Under the pieces are notes generated by a model. The model was not told the DNA's origin, searched no databases, and worked only from the letters and a program-made list of their open reading frames with translations. Positions 1 to 6,675 of a stretch of DNA of 10,919 bases are shown here, piece after piece. The DNA lies in the NCBI GenBank assembly GCA_900321845.1, contig ONXT01000163.1:1-10919 (forward strand), read 5' to 3'. The position numbers were made by a program, and so were the translations under genes. The stretch's first letter is position 1. Each line of letters begins with the position of its first letter. The stretch comes from an uncultured Bacteroidales bacterium. GTDB lineage: Bacteria; Bacteroidota; Bacteroidia; Bacteroidales; WCHB1-69.

Positions 1-174
1 ATCGAAGTGGGCAAAATCAAAGCCGACCAAATTATAAAAACCGGTGCGGAAGTCGTGATTACGCCTTGTCACAATTGCGTTGACCAGCTCACGCAGCTCA
101 ATCACTTCTATAAATTGAACGTTGAAATCAAATCGGTGGCGGAAGTGGTGGCTGACGCGCTGGTGGTAGGATAA
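1..174 (+). CDS. C-terminal fragment of a cysteine-rich (CCG) domain Fe-S protein
   Basis: The reading frame is open from the first base and ends at TAA (172-174), giving the last 57 residues of a protein that begins outside the window. It contains TPCHNCVDQL, whose CxxC (fragment residues 23 and 26) matches the closing half of the CCG motif found in HdrB/HdrD, GlpC and LutA-type proteins. In that family the cysteines bind an Fe-S cluster and the protein is an electron-transfer subunit of a flavin- or quinone-linked oxidoreductase. The tail after the motif (VEIKSVAEVVADAL) resembles Bacteroidota '(Fe-S)-binding protein' C-termini. The electron partner cannot be told because the N-terminus and upstream genes are missing. 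It converges on the minus-strand operon with only 18 bases between the two stop codons, and no clear terminator hairpin lies in that gap. Confidence 0.75.
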   Translation: MEVGKIKADQIIKTGAEVVITPCHNCVDQLTQLNHFYKLNVEIKSVAEVVADALVVG

Positions 175-192
175 TTTTACCGTAAAGAAAGC

Positions 193-1077
193 CTACCGCC
201 ACACCATATAAGAGATATTCGGAATCTCGTTGTGTTTGGAATTACCGAAATCACAGCGTTTTCTGCTGATCGTTCGGTAAAAGCCGTATGAGTCGCTGCC
301 CACAAGGTAGATGGCATTGGTAACTCCATAGTTGACAAGCAGTTGGCTAAAGTCGTGGAAAGTGATTTTGTCACACTCCACTACAAAGACAGTTCCCTCT
401 TTTTCGCAAAGGGCCCGCCGTAAAGCCGTGCCTTTGGGCGTGTTTTCGATGGCCATCCCGTCCACCACCAGCGGGTACTGGCGGAAGAAGTAGCCGCCAT
501 TGTTGATGGCATCCTCGAGGTAGGGGGAGTTCTCCGCGGCCCCGATGGTGATTTTTCCGTTGATGATGGCGCAGAAGCCTTTCTTCGCCTTCCCCTGCGA
601 AAGAAGCTGCCCCTTGTCCACAAAGGCACCGACAATTCCACCGTTGTCTTCGCGAACATCCGCCGCCCGCACCGCCAGCAAGATCGTGCTGTCGTTCGTA
701 TCGATCGGCCCCACTTGCAGGCTGGCCGTTCCACCGACAACTTGGAATACTTTCAGTTCAAATCCATTGTAGGCAAAAACTTGTGATTCACAAAACTTCG
801 GCCCATGGTTGGCCGACTGCTGTTCGCATCTTTCAGCTTGGAGGTAAGATACCGTAGAGGCTTCTTCCAAAGCGTATGCGATATTAGGCTCGGTGTAGTG
901 TGGGGGATATTTTTTTTGAAAACGATGAAAAGAGAGCATCATTATGGAGATGGAAATGACCAATTGTGCTGTGACAATAACTATCCAGAACCGTGGTCTC
1001 TTGTAAAACGGCGTCTTTTTCTTCTTTCCCTGAAGGATATAGAACTCGTTGTCTTGATTTATGCTATTCGTTTTCAT
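193..1077 (-). CDS. Membrane-anchored phosphodiester-glycosidase-fold (NAGPA/DUF2233-like) protein
   Basis: This is a 294-residue protein. A basic N-terminal segment (KKKKTPFYKRPR, about 19-30) precedes one hydrophobic helix (about 31-50), so it is probably a single-pass membrane protein with residues 51-294 outside the cytoplasm. Residues 165-268 carry the outline of the phosphodiester glycosidase (NAGPA, PF09992/DUF2233) fold: an 'INGKITIGAAENSPY' stretch, 'QYPLVVDG' (200-207), an R-R pair at 220-221, 'GTVFVVECDKITFHDFSQLL' (228-247) and 'NAIYLVG' (254-260). Relatives normally show LDG at the last motif, whereas here Asp is replaced by Val259, so catalysis is doubtful unless this subfamily uses another residue. 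Cysteines at 84, 96, 169, 224, 235 and 275 could form disulfides. The ATG lies inside the end of the upstream LytTR gene (14-base overlap), which indicates translational coupling and a shared role. The family assignment is fairly good; the substrate is unknown. Confidence 0.7.
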   Translation of the reverse strand: MKTNSINQDNEFYILQGKKKKTPFYKRPRFWIVIVTAQLVISISIMMLSFHRFQKKYPPHYTEPNIAYALEEASTVSYLQAERCEQQSANHGPKFCESQVFAYNGFELKVFQVVGGTASLQVGPIDTNDSTILLAVRAADVREDNGGIVGAFVDKGQLLSQGKAKKGFCAIINGKITIGAAENSPYLEDAINNGGYFFRQYPLVVDGMAIENTPKGTALRRALCEKEGTVFVVECDKITFHDFSQLLVNYGVTNAIYLVGSDSYGFYRTISRKRCDFGNSKHNEIPNISYMVWR

Positions 1078-1513
1078 TGGACTCTTTATATAATAAGGTG
1101 GCTTCTTTCAATTGTTTGATGCTCTCTTCCGATACGGAAATCCGTTCGCTGAAATTCCGGCGGTTGGAAATGACGATTTCCCTTTTGGCCATATCCAATT
1201 GCGCAATATATTTCAGATTCACAATATTGCTTCGGCCCACGCGGGCGAGCGTGATTGCATCTTCGCTGATCTGATTGCTGATAAGTTCCTCACATTCGTG
1301 GAGTTGGCAGTTGGGCATGATTTTTGTCCCGTCAGAAAAGAACCAGTTGGTATAGTTCTGAACCGCATCAATGTACATGAGGGAGTCAGGATCCACATAG
1401 TAAATCTGTTGGGAACTTTTATCTCCTATGATAATCCGCTCTCCCGTTCGTCGGAAGATAGCGTGCAGCCGCTTCAGAATATCCTTGGGGCTGGGTGCCT
1501 TTTCTTTTTTCAT
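1064..1513 (-). CDS. LytTR-type DNA-binding regulator without receiver domain
   Basis: This is a 149-residue cytoplasmic protein. Residues about 33-137 fit the LytTR (PF04397) DNA-binding domain: a 'YVDPDSLMYIDAVQNYTNWF' strand-helix opening (39-58), a conserved 'ARVGRSNIVNLKYI' core (90-103), then 'REIVISNRRNFSERISVSEE' (111-130). There is no CheY-like receiver domain; the first 30 residues are short and basic. LytTR proteins bind pairs of short direct repeats upstream of target promoters. I chose the ATG at 1513; an upstream in-frame TTG at 1552 would add 13 residues but is not needed for the domain. A TATTTTTG -7 box lies about 55 bases upstream, so the gene can have its own promoter although it sits 82 bases behind the WG-repeat gene. 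Its 3' end overlaps the membrane protein gene by 14 bases. Stand-alone LytTR genes next to a membrane gene are often controlled by that partner; this is inference here. Confidence 0.88.
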   Translation of the reverse strand: MKKEKAPSPKDILKRLHAIFRRTGERIIIGDKSSQQIYYVDPDSLMYIDAVQNYTNWFFSDGTKIMPNCQLHECEELISNQISEDAITLARVGRSNIVNLKYIAQLDMAKREIVISNRRNFSERISVSEESIKQLKEATLLYKESNENE

Positions 1514-1565
1514 AATTATGATAACGAATTTCTTATGTTGAAAATTCCGCAAAGGAATGTGTTGG

Positions 1566-1573
1566 CAAAAATA
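1566..1573 (-). promoter_or_regulatory. Candidate Bacteroidota -7 box (TATTTTTG) for the LytTR gene
   Basis: Read on the minus strand this is TATTTTTG, matching the TAnnTTTG -7 element of the Bacteroidota primary sigma factor. Transcription would start near 1559, about 45 bases before the ATG at 1513. No convincing TTTG -33 element is seen at the usual distance. It suggests that the LytTR and membrane-protein genes can be expressed apart from the WG-repeat gene. Confidence 0.4.
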
Positions 1574-1595
1574 GCAAAATTCGTAATAATAACAG

Positions 1596-2906
1596 TTACT
1601 TCCGCTTCAGGAACTTGCCGTTTTTATCCAAAAGGAAATAGTATCTGTCCTCTTGGCATTTGAAAACGAAATCGCCCTTTCCATTCGTATAGATGTCCAC
1701 ATCATCCCATACGGGTTCGATGACGGTCTTGCCGCTTTTCTTTTCGATGACTCCGTACTTAGTGGTATAGCCACACCAGCTTCCGTCAACGTCGTTGTCG
1801 TCATCAACTGTAACACGGATGGCATAGTAGTCGCAGGGGTCGAAATAGACATTGTTGTATTCGCCATAGCCGAACTCATCAAGTCGGCACTGATATCCCC
1901 GTATCACCAGGTCGGTTAGGGTGTCGGTGCAGGTGTGGTTCGTGAGGATTCCGGCTTCTGGGTGGTAAATGCCTTCAGGGAGGACGCATATTTTCTTTCG
2001 TTGCGAAAGAAGTCGCTTCCCATCCCCTGCATAAAGGTCATACTTCTTGTTTTTGTAAGCCTTGAACAGATTGCAAGCTACATAGTGGGAGATGGTTTCA
2101 TATCCGTCGAAAAGAACTTTTCCGTTGGTGTCGATGACGCCGTAGGTGGAAATGGTGGTTGGCACGATGCAATAGTCGCCAGAGAACTGGACCATCCCGT
2201 CCTTGCTGTCCTTTTGTCGCCAGCTGCGGTAGTCGTAATCAGGTTCCGACGACTCTTCCTCCAGCCCACAGACCTCCTCGCAGCTGGACTCGCAAGCGGG
2301 CATCTTCTCCACGATGTCGGCTTTTTCGCAGTCCAAAAGCGAGGAACCATCCCAATCGGGGTGAGGATAGTCCGTCAGAACATCCGCAGAATAGTCGCCT
2401 ATGCAACAGAACTTCAACGGAATGACGAGCTTCCCGCTGTGTACATTGACAAAGCCCAAAAGCCCCTTGCGTGAGCAGGCGGCAAGATGGTGGAGCGTGT
2501 CGGGGGTGCCAATATTGTCGAAATACTCTTCAGAAAAAGCTCCGGTTTTCAGTGAAAACGTCAGGCAGCCCTTTCCCCCATAGAGAATGATTACGGAGTC
2601 GGACAGAATCATATCGTCTCGCATCGTATAGAACCGCGGACCTATTTTACGTTGGTTCTCAGTGACGACCAACTGATAGCTTCCGTCCTTGTAGGTGCGC
2701 AGGCTATAGGTGTCGGAGATGGGCTGGGTCTTCTTCACGGTGTGGCGATGTACAATATCACTTCCCCAGTCAAGGGCAAAAAGGAGGCCGATGATGCCAG
2801 CTGTCGCGATCGCAGCAACAAGCAGGATGGAGACGAAGAGGATACGGATTTTTTCCAACAGGCTTTGTTCCTTGAACTCCGCCCAGAATTTTTTGAATTT
2901 TCCCAT
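1596..2906 (-). CDS. Membrane-anchored WG-repeat-like protein
   Basis: This is a 436-residue protein with an amphipathic, basic N-terminus and a hydrophobic helix at about 22-45, so it is probably anchored in the inner membrane with a large extracytoplasmic part. Several segments resemble the WG (KWG) repeat, a beta-hairpin of the form 'xxGxxdxxGkxviPxxYdxi': 148-170 (KGLLGFVNVHSGKLVIPLKF), 254-273 (TYGVIDTNGKVLFDGYETI), 288-300 (KYDLYAGDGKRLL), 383-402 (KYGVIEKKSGKTVIEPVWDD) and 421-435. Between the first two lies an acidic insertion (about 193-228) with four closely spaced cysteines (193, 205, 209, 213). WG proteins are widespread in Bacteroidota, usually of unknown role; binding or scaffolding is the common guess. 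The gene is first in a minus-strand run with the LytTR and glycosidase-fold genes (82-base gap to the next start). A TATTTTTG box sits about 56 bases before the start. Confidence 0.65.
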   Translation of the reverse strand: MGKFKKFWAEFKEQSLLEKIRILFVSILLVAAIATAGIIGLLFALDWGSDIVHRHTVKKTQPISDTYSLRTYKDGSYQLVVTENQRKIGPRFYTMRDDMILSDSVIILYGGKGCLTFSLKTGAFSEEYFDNIGTPDTLHHLAACSRKGLLGFVNVHSGKLVIPLKFCCIGDYSADVLTDYPHPDWDGSSLLDCEKADIVEKMPACESSCEEVCGLEEESSEPDYDYRSWRQKDSKDGMVQFSGDYCIVPTTISTYGVIDTNGKVLFDGYETISHYVACNLFKAYKNKKYDLYAGDGKRLLSQRKKICVLPEGIYHPEAGILTNHTCTDTLTDLVIRGYQCRLDEFGYGEYNNVYFDPCDYYAIRVTVDDDNDVDGSWCGYTTKYGVIEKKSGKTVIEPVWDDVDIYTNGKGDFVFKCQEDRYYFLLDKNGKFLKRK

Positions 2907-2961
2907 GGTTGTAATTTTTTTGATGAATAAAAGATGATTTCCGTTGTTGTGAAAAACGCAG

Positions 2962-2969
2962 CAAAAATA
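2962..2969 (-). promoter_or_regulatory. Candidate -7 box (TATTTTTG) for the WG-repeat operon
   Basis: The minus strand reads TATTTTTG, matching TAnnTTTG. The expected start site is near 2955, leaving a leader of about 49 bases before the ATG at 2906. A -33 TTTG is not clear. Confidence 0.4.
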
Positions 2970-3155
2970 TAGCGAAATATTGTTGTAAATCGCTGTGTTT
3001 TACACGATTATATAAAATGGCGGCGTTTTTGTACGAAATGCCGTTGGGGGAGTATGAAGTACGTTTGCCATTTCTGTCCAGACTATCACAACACCCCATT
3101 TTCCGGACATTCGGTTTTTTTATTGCAGTAAGCCGTTTCGTGTCAAAAATTTCAG

Positions 3156-3163
3156 TACTTTTG
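3156..3163 (+). promoter_or_regulatory. Candidate -7 box (TACTTTTG) for the alpha-oxoamine synthase gene
   Basis: TACTTTTG fits the TAnnTTTG consensus exactly. The start site would fall near 3170, inside the inverted repeat at 3168-3183, giving a leader of about 60 bases to the ATG at 3229. A -33 element is not obvious. Confidence 0.5.
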
Positions 3164-3167
3164 CGGG

Positions 3168-3183
3168 GCAATTTTGAAATTGC
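3168..3183. repeat. 7-bp perfect inverted repeat at the predicted transcription start
   Basis: GCAATTT and AAATTGC are separated by TG. The repeat begins 5 bases after the TACTTTTG box, so it covers the predicted start site. That position suits a repressor operator or a short 5' hairpin; neither can be told apart from sequence alone. Confidence 0.45.
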
Positions 3184-3228
3184 TTGTTTTATGTTTTTAC
3201 AATAATAATCTATAACATAATCAAAAGG

Positions 3229-4494
3229 ATGAAAGACATTTTTGAAAGAATAAAACAGTCTGGTGGCGGTCCCATTTCCCAGTATCGTCAAACCAGCGAA
3301 GGCTATTTTATCTTCCCCAAACTGGAAGGAGAACTTGGTCCCCACATGAAATTCAGAGGCAAAGAGGTGCTCTGCTGGAGTCTGAACAACTACCTCGGTC
3401 TGGCTAACCACCCCGAAGTGCGCAAAGCCGATGCGGAAGGTGCCGCCCGATGGGGTATGGCCTACCCGATGGGAAGCCGTATGCTTACTGGTCACACTGC
3501 TCTCCACGAACAGCTGGAACGCGAACTCGCTGACTTCGAGAAGAAAGAGGCTGCCTTTGAGTTCAACTTCGGCTATCAGGGCATCTTCTCAACCATCGAC
3601 TCGCTCGTTTCCCGTCACGATGTCATCGTTTACGACGCGGAAGCTCACGCTTGCCTGCTCGACGGTATGCGCCTCCATATCGGCACCCGCATCAAATTCA
3701 AACACAACGACATTGTGGACTGCGAAAAAGTGCTGGCCAAAGCCTGTGAATTGGCCGAAAAACAGGGGGGAGGTGTGCTGCTGATTACCGAAGGTGTCTT
3801 CGGCATGACCGGTGCTTTGGGCATTCTGGATAAAATCGCGGCACTCAAGAAAAAATACGATTTCCGCATTCTCATTGACGATGCCCACGGCTTCGGCGTG
3901 ATGGGTCCCCATGGGCGCGGTACCTCCGAACACTTTGACGTGATGGACGACATTGACATCTACATCGGCGCCTACGCCAAATCAATGGCTACCATCGGCG
4001 GTTTCGTTGCTACAGATAAAGATATTATCGACTACCTCAAATACAATATGCGTTCGCAGATGTATGCCAAGGCTCTCCCGATGCCGATCGTGGTGGGCTG
4101 CCTCAAGCGTTTGGAAATCATCCGTAGCGCCGAAGGCGATGCCTTGCGTGCTAAACTGTGGGAGGTGACCCGCCGTCTGCAGAAAGGTTTCCGTGACCTC
4201 GGCTACGAAATCGGACCCGCCGAAGCCTGCGTCACACCCGTCATCCTCAAGTGCGGCATCAACCAGGCTGCCAACATCGCCGTTGACCTCCGCGAAAACT
4301 ACAACATCTTCTGCTCCATCGTCACCTACCCCGTCATTCCTCCTGGAATGCTCATCTTCCGCATCATCCCCACGGCCGCTCACTCCATCGAAGATGTGGA
4401 CTACACCCTCAACGCTTTCCGCGAAATCAAAGAACGCCTCGCCAAGGGCGACTACGATAAAGAGATTCCTGACATGGCCTCTATCAACAAATAA
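3229..4494 (+). CDS. PLP-dependent alpha-oxoamine synthase (serine palmitoyltransferase / KBL-like)
   Basis: This 421-residue cytosolic enzyme belongs to the fold-type I aminotransferase superfamily, alpha-oxoamine synthase group. Such enzymes condense an amino acid with an acyl-CoA or acyl-ACP, with loss of CO2. Visible landmarks are 'NNYLGL' (53-58), 'MGSRMLTGH' with the acyl-acceptor site style (81-89), 'DAEAHACLLDG' with the PLP-stacking His140, 'TEGVFGMTG' (187-195), 'DDAHGFG' with the PLP-pyridine Asp218, and 'GAYAKSMATIGG' with the Schiff-base Lys251. The group includes Spt (serine), cysteate acyltransferase (sulfonolipids), KBL (glycine) and BioF (alanine). Spt or cysteate acyltransferase seems likeliest for a Bacteroidota gene with no biotin or threonine-catabolic neighbours, but this is inference. 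I chose the ATG at 3229 (preceded by AAAAGG) over an in-frame TTG at 3184. The gene stands alone between a promoter and a terminator. Its codons end in C unusually often. Confidence 0.9.
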   Translation: MKDIFERIKQSGGGPISQYRQTSEGYFIFPKLEGELGPHMKFRGKEVLCWSLNNYLGLANHPEVRKADAEGAARWGMAYPMGSRMLTGHTALHEQLERELADFEKKEAAFEFNFGYQGIFSTIDSLVSRHDVIVYDAEAHACLLDGMRLHIGTRIKFKHNDIVDCEKVLAKACELAEKQGGGVLLITEGVFGMTGALGILDKIAALKKKYDFRILIDDAHGFGVMGPHGRGTSEHFDVMDDIDIYIGAYAKSMATIGGFVATDKDIIDYLKYNMRSQMYAKALPMPIVVGCLKRLEIIRSAEGDALRAKLWEVTRRLQKGFRDLGYEIGPAEACVTPVILKCGINQAANIAVDLRENYNIFCSIVTYPVIPPGMLIFRIIPTAAHSIEDVDYTLNAFREIKERLAKGDYDKEIPDMASINK

Positions 4495-4514
4495 GGCTCT
4501 GTGATCGGATTAAA

Positions 4515-4551
4515 AAAAAGAGGATGACTACTTTTTAGTCACCCTCTTTTT
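4515..4551 (+). terminator. Strong intrinsic terminator after the alpha-oxoamine synthase gene
   Basis: AAAAAGAGG-A-TGACTA pairs with TAGTCA-C-CCTCTTTTT across a 5-base loop (4531-4535), with a single A/C mismatch (4524/4542). The arm ends in a T tract and starts with an A tract, so it could work in both directions. It begins 20 bases after the stop codon at 4494. Confidence 0.85.
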
Positions 4552-4688
4552 GCATTTTCAGGTATGTCCGTCTGTTTTTTCGTCCGACATTTTTTTATTT
4601 ACTAAAATTCTTTCAAAAAAGGCAACATTTTTTTTTATTGAATGTAAGGAAAGAAGCTGTCTATTCCCTCCCCCAAAATCCATGTCCC

Positions 4689-6572
4689 ATGAAAAACAAA
4701 GCTCTCTTTTTCTCTCTTTTTTTGTTATGTGCGCTTGCAAGTCCGGCGCAACAGATAACCATTTCTTTTACAGGCAGAGATGCCGTCAATAATGAACGGG
4801 TGTTGCTTTCCAGTGTTGAAATTTGCAATCTCACTATGGGATGGTCTTTTGTTGCCGACCTGACCCCGAACGACACGACTGTCATCTTTTCCCACACGAA
4901 TGGAATTGTGGATACAGAAGAATCCACACAGGGAATTGGATTGCGGTTATCACAGAATAGTCCTAATCCGTTTGACACCTATACGGAAGTGTCGCTGACG
5001 GTGGGTGAAAAGGGGGATGTAACCCTTGACCTGACGGATGCGCAGGGTCGGGTGTTGCAAAAACAGCGCTTTCAGAACCTGATGAAGGGGATCCACCGTT
5101 TTCGTCTCTCCGTACCCGCTCCTGGCATATACATCCTGTCGGCGAATCAAAATGGGAAAAAATCCTCCATCAAGATGGTCCAAACGGGAAATCATGCGCA
5201 TTGCAACATTGACTACATTGGAGCGGCGGAATACCCGGTCATGGGTATATCACCCAAAGAAGCGACCAGGCAAGTTATCACCGACCTTCCCTTTGAAGAG
5301 GAAGATCTGATGCGTTATCGAGGCATCAGAATAGTAAATGACCAGTTGCAAATACATGGCGAAGCGATCGTTCGTCCCCTGATCAATTCTGATCCGATTG
5401 TACTCCCCATGCAGATGAGAAGTCGGGATTGTCCGGGCATCACCCCCCTCACCGACTATGACGGGAACACGTATGCATCCGTCATGATTGGTACACAATG
5501 CTGGATGAAGGACAATCTCCGCACTACACACTACGCTGACGGAACTCCGATAGCGGCGGGAAGCATCCTTTCCAATACAACCGGATACTTCTACCATTCC
5601 GATTCATTATCGGATGCACTCTACGGATACTATTACAATTGGACGGCTGCAATGCGCAACGGAGCATCTTCCAACAGCAATCCGAGCGGTGTACAGGGTG
5701 TTTGCCCTGATGGTTGGCACATGCCCAGCGATGCAGAATGGCAGATGATGGAAGCGAGAATCGGAATTGCACCTAACGACATCTCCCTTTGGGGCAACCG
5801 TGGAAATGTGGCTGCCAAGATATCCAGATTGGAGAGCTGGCTTCCCTCCACAACCGACTATTCGCCTGGAAATTCCAACAATAACTTCTATAACATGTTC
5901 GGATTCAGCGCATTGCCAGCAGGAGAATACGCATCAACCATTAACAACTTATATACCAACGCTGGTTTCTGGTCCGCCACAATGAGTGGTAACGAAGCCA
6001 TTCAACGGTCGCTATACTACGACAGCGCCAGCATTACCCGCTCACTTTCCCCGATTGAAATCGGTCGGAACGTTCGATGTGTCTATAACATGCCCATGGA
6101 TACAGCTCCTGCGCAATACAGCTTTTCCAGCGCACAACCCATGTGTACAGACTCACTGGACAGTTTCTCATTTGCAGCTGGCACCTACGCCGGAAGCGCA
6201 CCTGATTTGGTGAATACGGGCTGCTTATACTACTGTCCGGCACCTAAATGGCTTGTATTCAAAATAGTAGAATCAGGTGACCTCACACTCAGCATTAGCC
6301 ATTCTGAAAACAGAGACATAGACTTTATCTGCTGGGGGCCTTTCAACGGATATGAAGCCGCTGAAGATCTTCTCCATGGCATCACTGCTGATGACCTCAA
6401 CGACCATATCATGGTGGACTGCATCTACAGTGCCGCAAGTACAGAGTATTGCCACATTCCGAATGCACAGGAAGGGGAGTTTTATGTCATGCTTGTCACT
6501 AACTACAGCAGAACGCCGGGCACCATCACCATCACAAAGGTGGAGGGAAGTGGCAGTATCAGCTGTGATTAG
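4689..6572 (+). CDS. Exported FISUMP-domain surface protein
   Basis: This 627-residue protein starts with a Sec signal peptide (MKNKALFFSLFLLCALASPAQQ, cleavage probably after ASPA). Residues about 84-166 look like the Bacteroidota secretion-tail/FlgD-type Ig module: 'SQNSPNPFD', 'VTLDLTDAQGRVL', 'KGIHRFRL', 'PGIYIL' and a KMVQ end. Residues about 253-467 are a Fibrobacter succinogenes major paralogous (FISUMP, TIGR02145) domain: 'DYDGNTYASVMIGTQCWM', 'DNLRTTHYADGT', 'YGYYYNWTAAM', 'GVCPDGWHMPSDAEW', 'GFWSAT' and 'RCVYN'. Residues about 485-627 resemble a C-terminal beta-sandwich common in Bacteroidota surface proteins ('DIDFICWGPF', 'MVDCIYSAASTEYCHIPNA', 'FYVMLVTNYS'). The ATG at 4689 is chosen because it begins the signal peptide; the upstream TTG at 4638 would bury it. 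It is probably a secreted or cell-surface protein. The exact role of FISUMP domains is unknown. No -7 box was found upstream. Confidence 0.85.
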   Translation: MKNKALFFSLFLLCALASPAQQITISFTGRDAVNNERVLLSSVEICNLTMGWSFVADLTPNDTTVIFSHTNGIVDTEESTQGIGLRLSQNSPNPFDTYTEVSLTVGEKGDVTLDLTDAQGRVLQKQRFQNLMKGIHRFRLSVPAPGIYILSANQNGKKSSIKMVQTGNHAHCNIDYIGAAEYPVMGISPKEATRQVITDLPFEEEDLMRYRGIRIVNDQLQIHGEAIVRPLINSDPIVLPMQMRSRDCPGITPLTDYDGNTYASVMIGTQCWMKDNLRTTHYADGTPIAAGSILSNTTGYFYHSDSLSDALYGYYYNWTAAMRNGASSNSNPSGVQGVCPDGWHMPSDAEWQMMEARIGIAPNDISLWGNRGNVAAKISRLESWLPSTTDYSPGNSNNNFYNMFGFSALPAGEYASTINNLYTNAGFWSATMSGNEAIQRSLYYDSASITRSLSPIEIGRNVRCVYNMPMDTAPAQYSFSSAQPMCTDSLDSFSFAAGTYAGSAPDLVNTGCLYYCPAPKWLVFKIVESGDLTLSISHSENRDIDFICWGPFNGYEAAEDLLHGITADDLNDHIMVDCIYSAASTEYCHIPNAQEGEFYVMLVTNYSRTPGTITITKVEGSGSISCD

Positions 6573-6675
6573 CAACTTCTAAACCAGATTCCAATGCCAG
6601 AGCAGTTGAAGTGAGCTGGTGGGCAAAAGCATTCTGTTCGCTATAAGCAAACCATAATATTTTAGTTGTTTTCTA

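Larger units (their letters stand above)
2907..3228. other. Divergent intergenic control region
   Basis: These 322 AT-rich bases separate the divergent WG-repeat (minus) and alpha-oxoamine synthase (plus) genes. I see one candidate -7 box for each direction (2962-2969 minus, 3156-3163 plus), a perfect 7-bp inverted repeat at 3168-3183, and a small GTGT/ACAC inverted repeat at 2995-3005. A 62-codon open frame at 3017-3205 overlaps the + promoter and shows no recognisable domain, so I do not call it a gene. No RNA gene is evident. Confidence 0.6.

Noticed and set aside
175..192. TTTAC/GTAAA mini-palindrome between the two convergent stops
   Set aside because: Five base pairs around one base cannot form a hairpin loop; it is likely chance in AT-rich sequence.
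3017..3205. 62-codon + strand open frame in the divergent intergenic region
   Set aside because: It overlaps the predicted -7 box and palindrome of the next gene, has no recognisable domain or signal, and its end is out of step with the downstream gene.
2770..3507. 245-codon minus-strand open frame across the divergent region
   Set aside because: It covers the antisense of the synthase start, the whole promoter region and the start of the WG-repeat gene, and its composition does not look protein-like.
4550..4792. 80-codon + strand frame overlapping the FISUMP gene start
   Set aside because: It starts in the terminator and runs over the signal peptide of the FISUMP gene in another frame; no domain is visible.
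6573..6675. Possible terminator or small RNA in the convergent gap after the FISUMP gene
   Set aside because: Only a 5-bp ACCAG/CTGGT pairing with a very long loop was found; there is no stable hairpin with a T tract.
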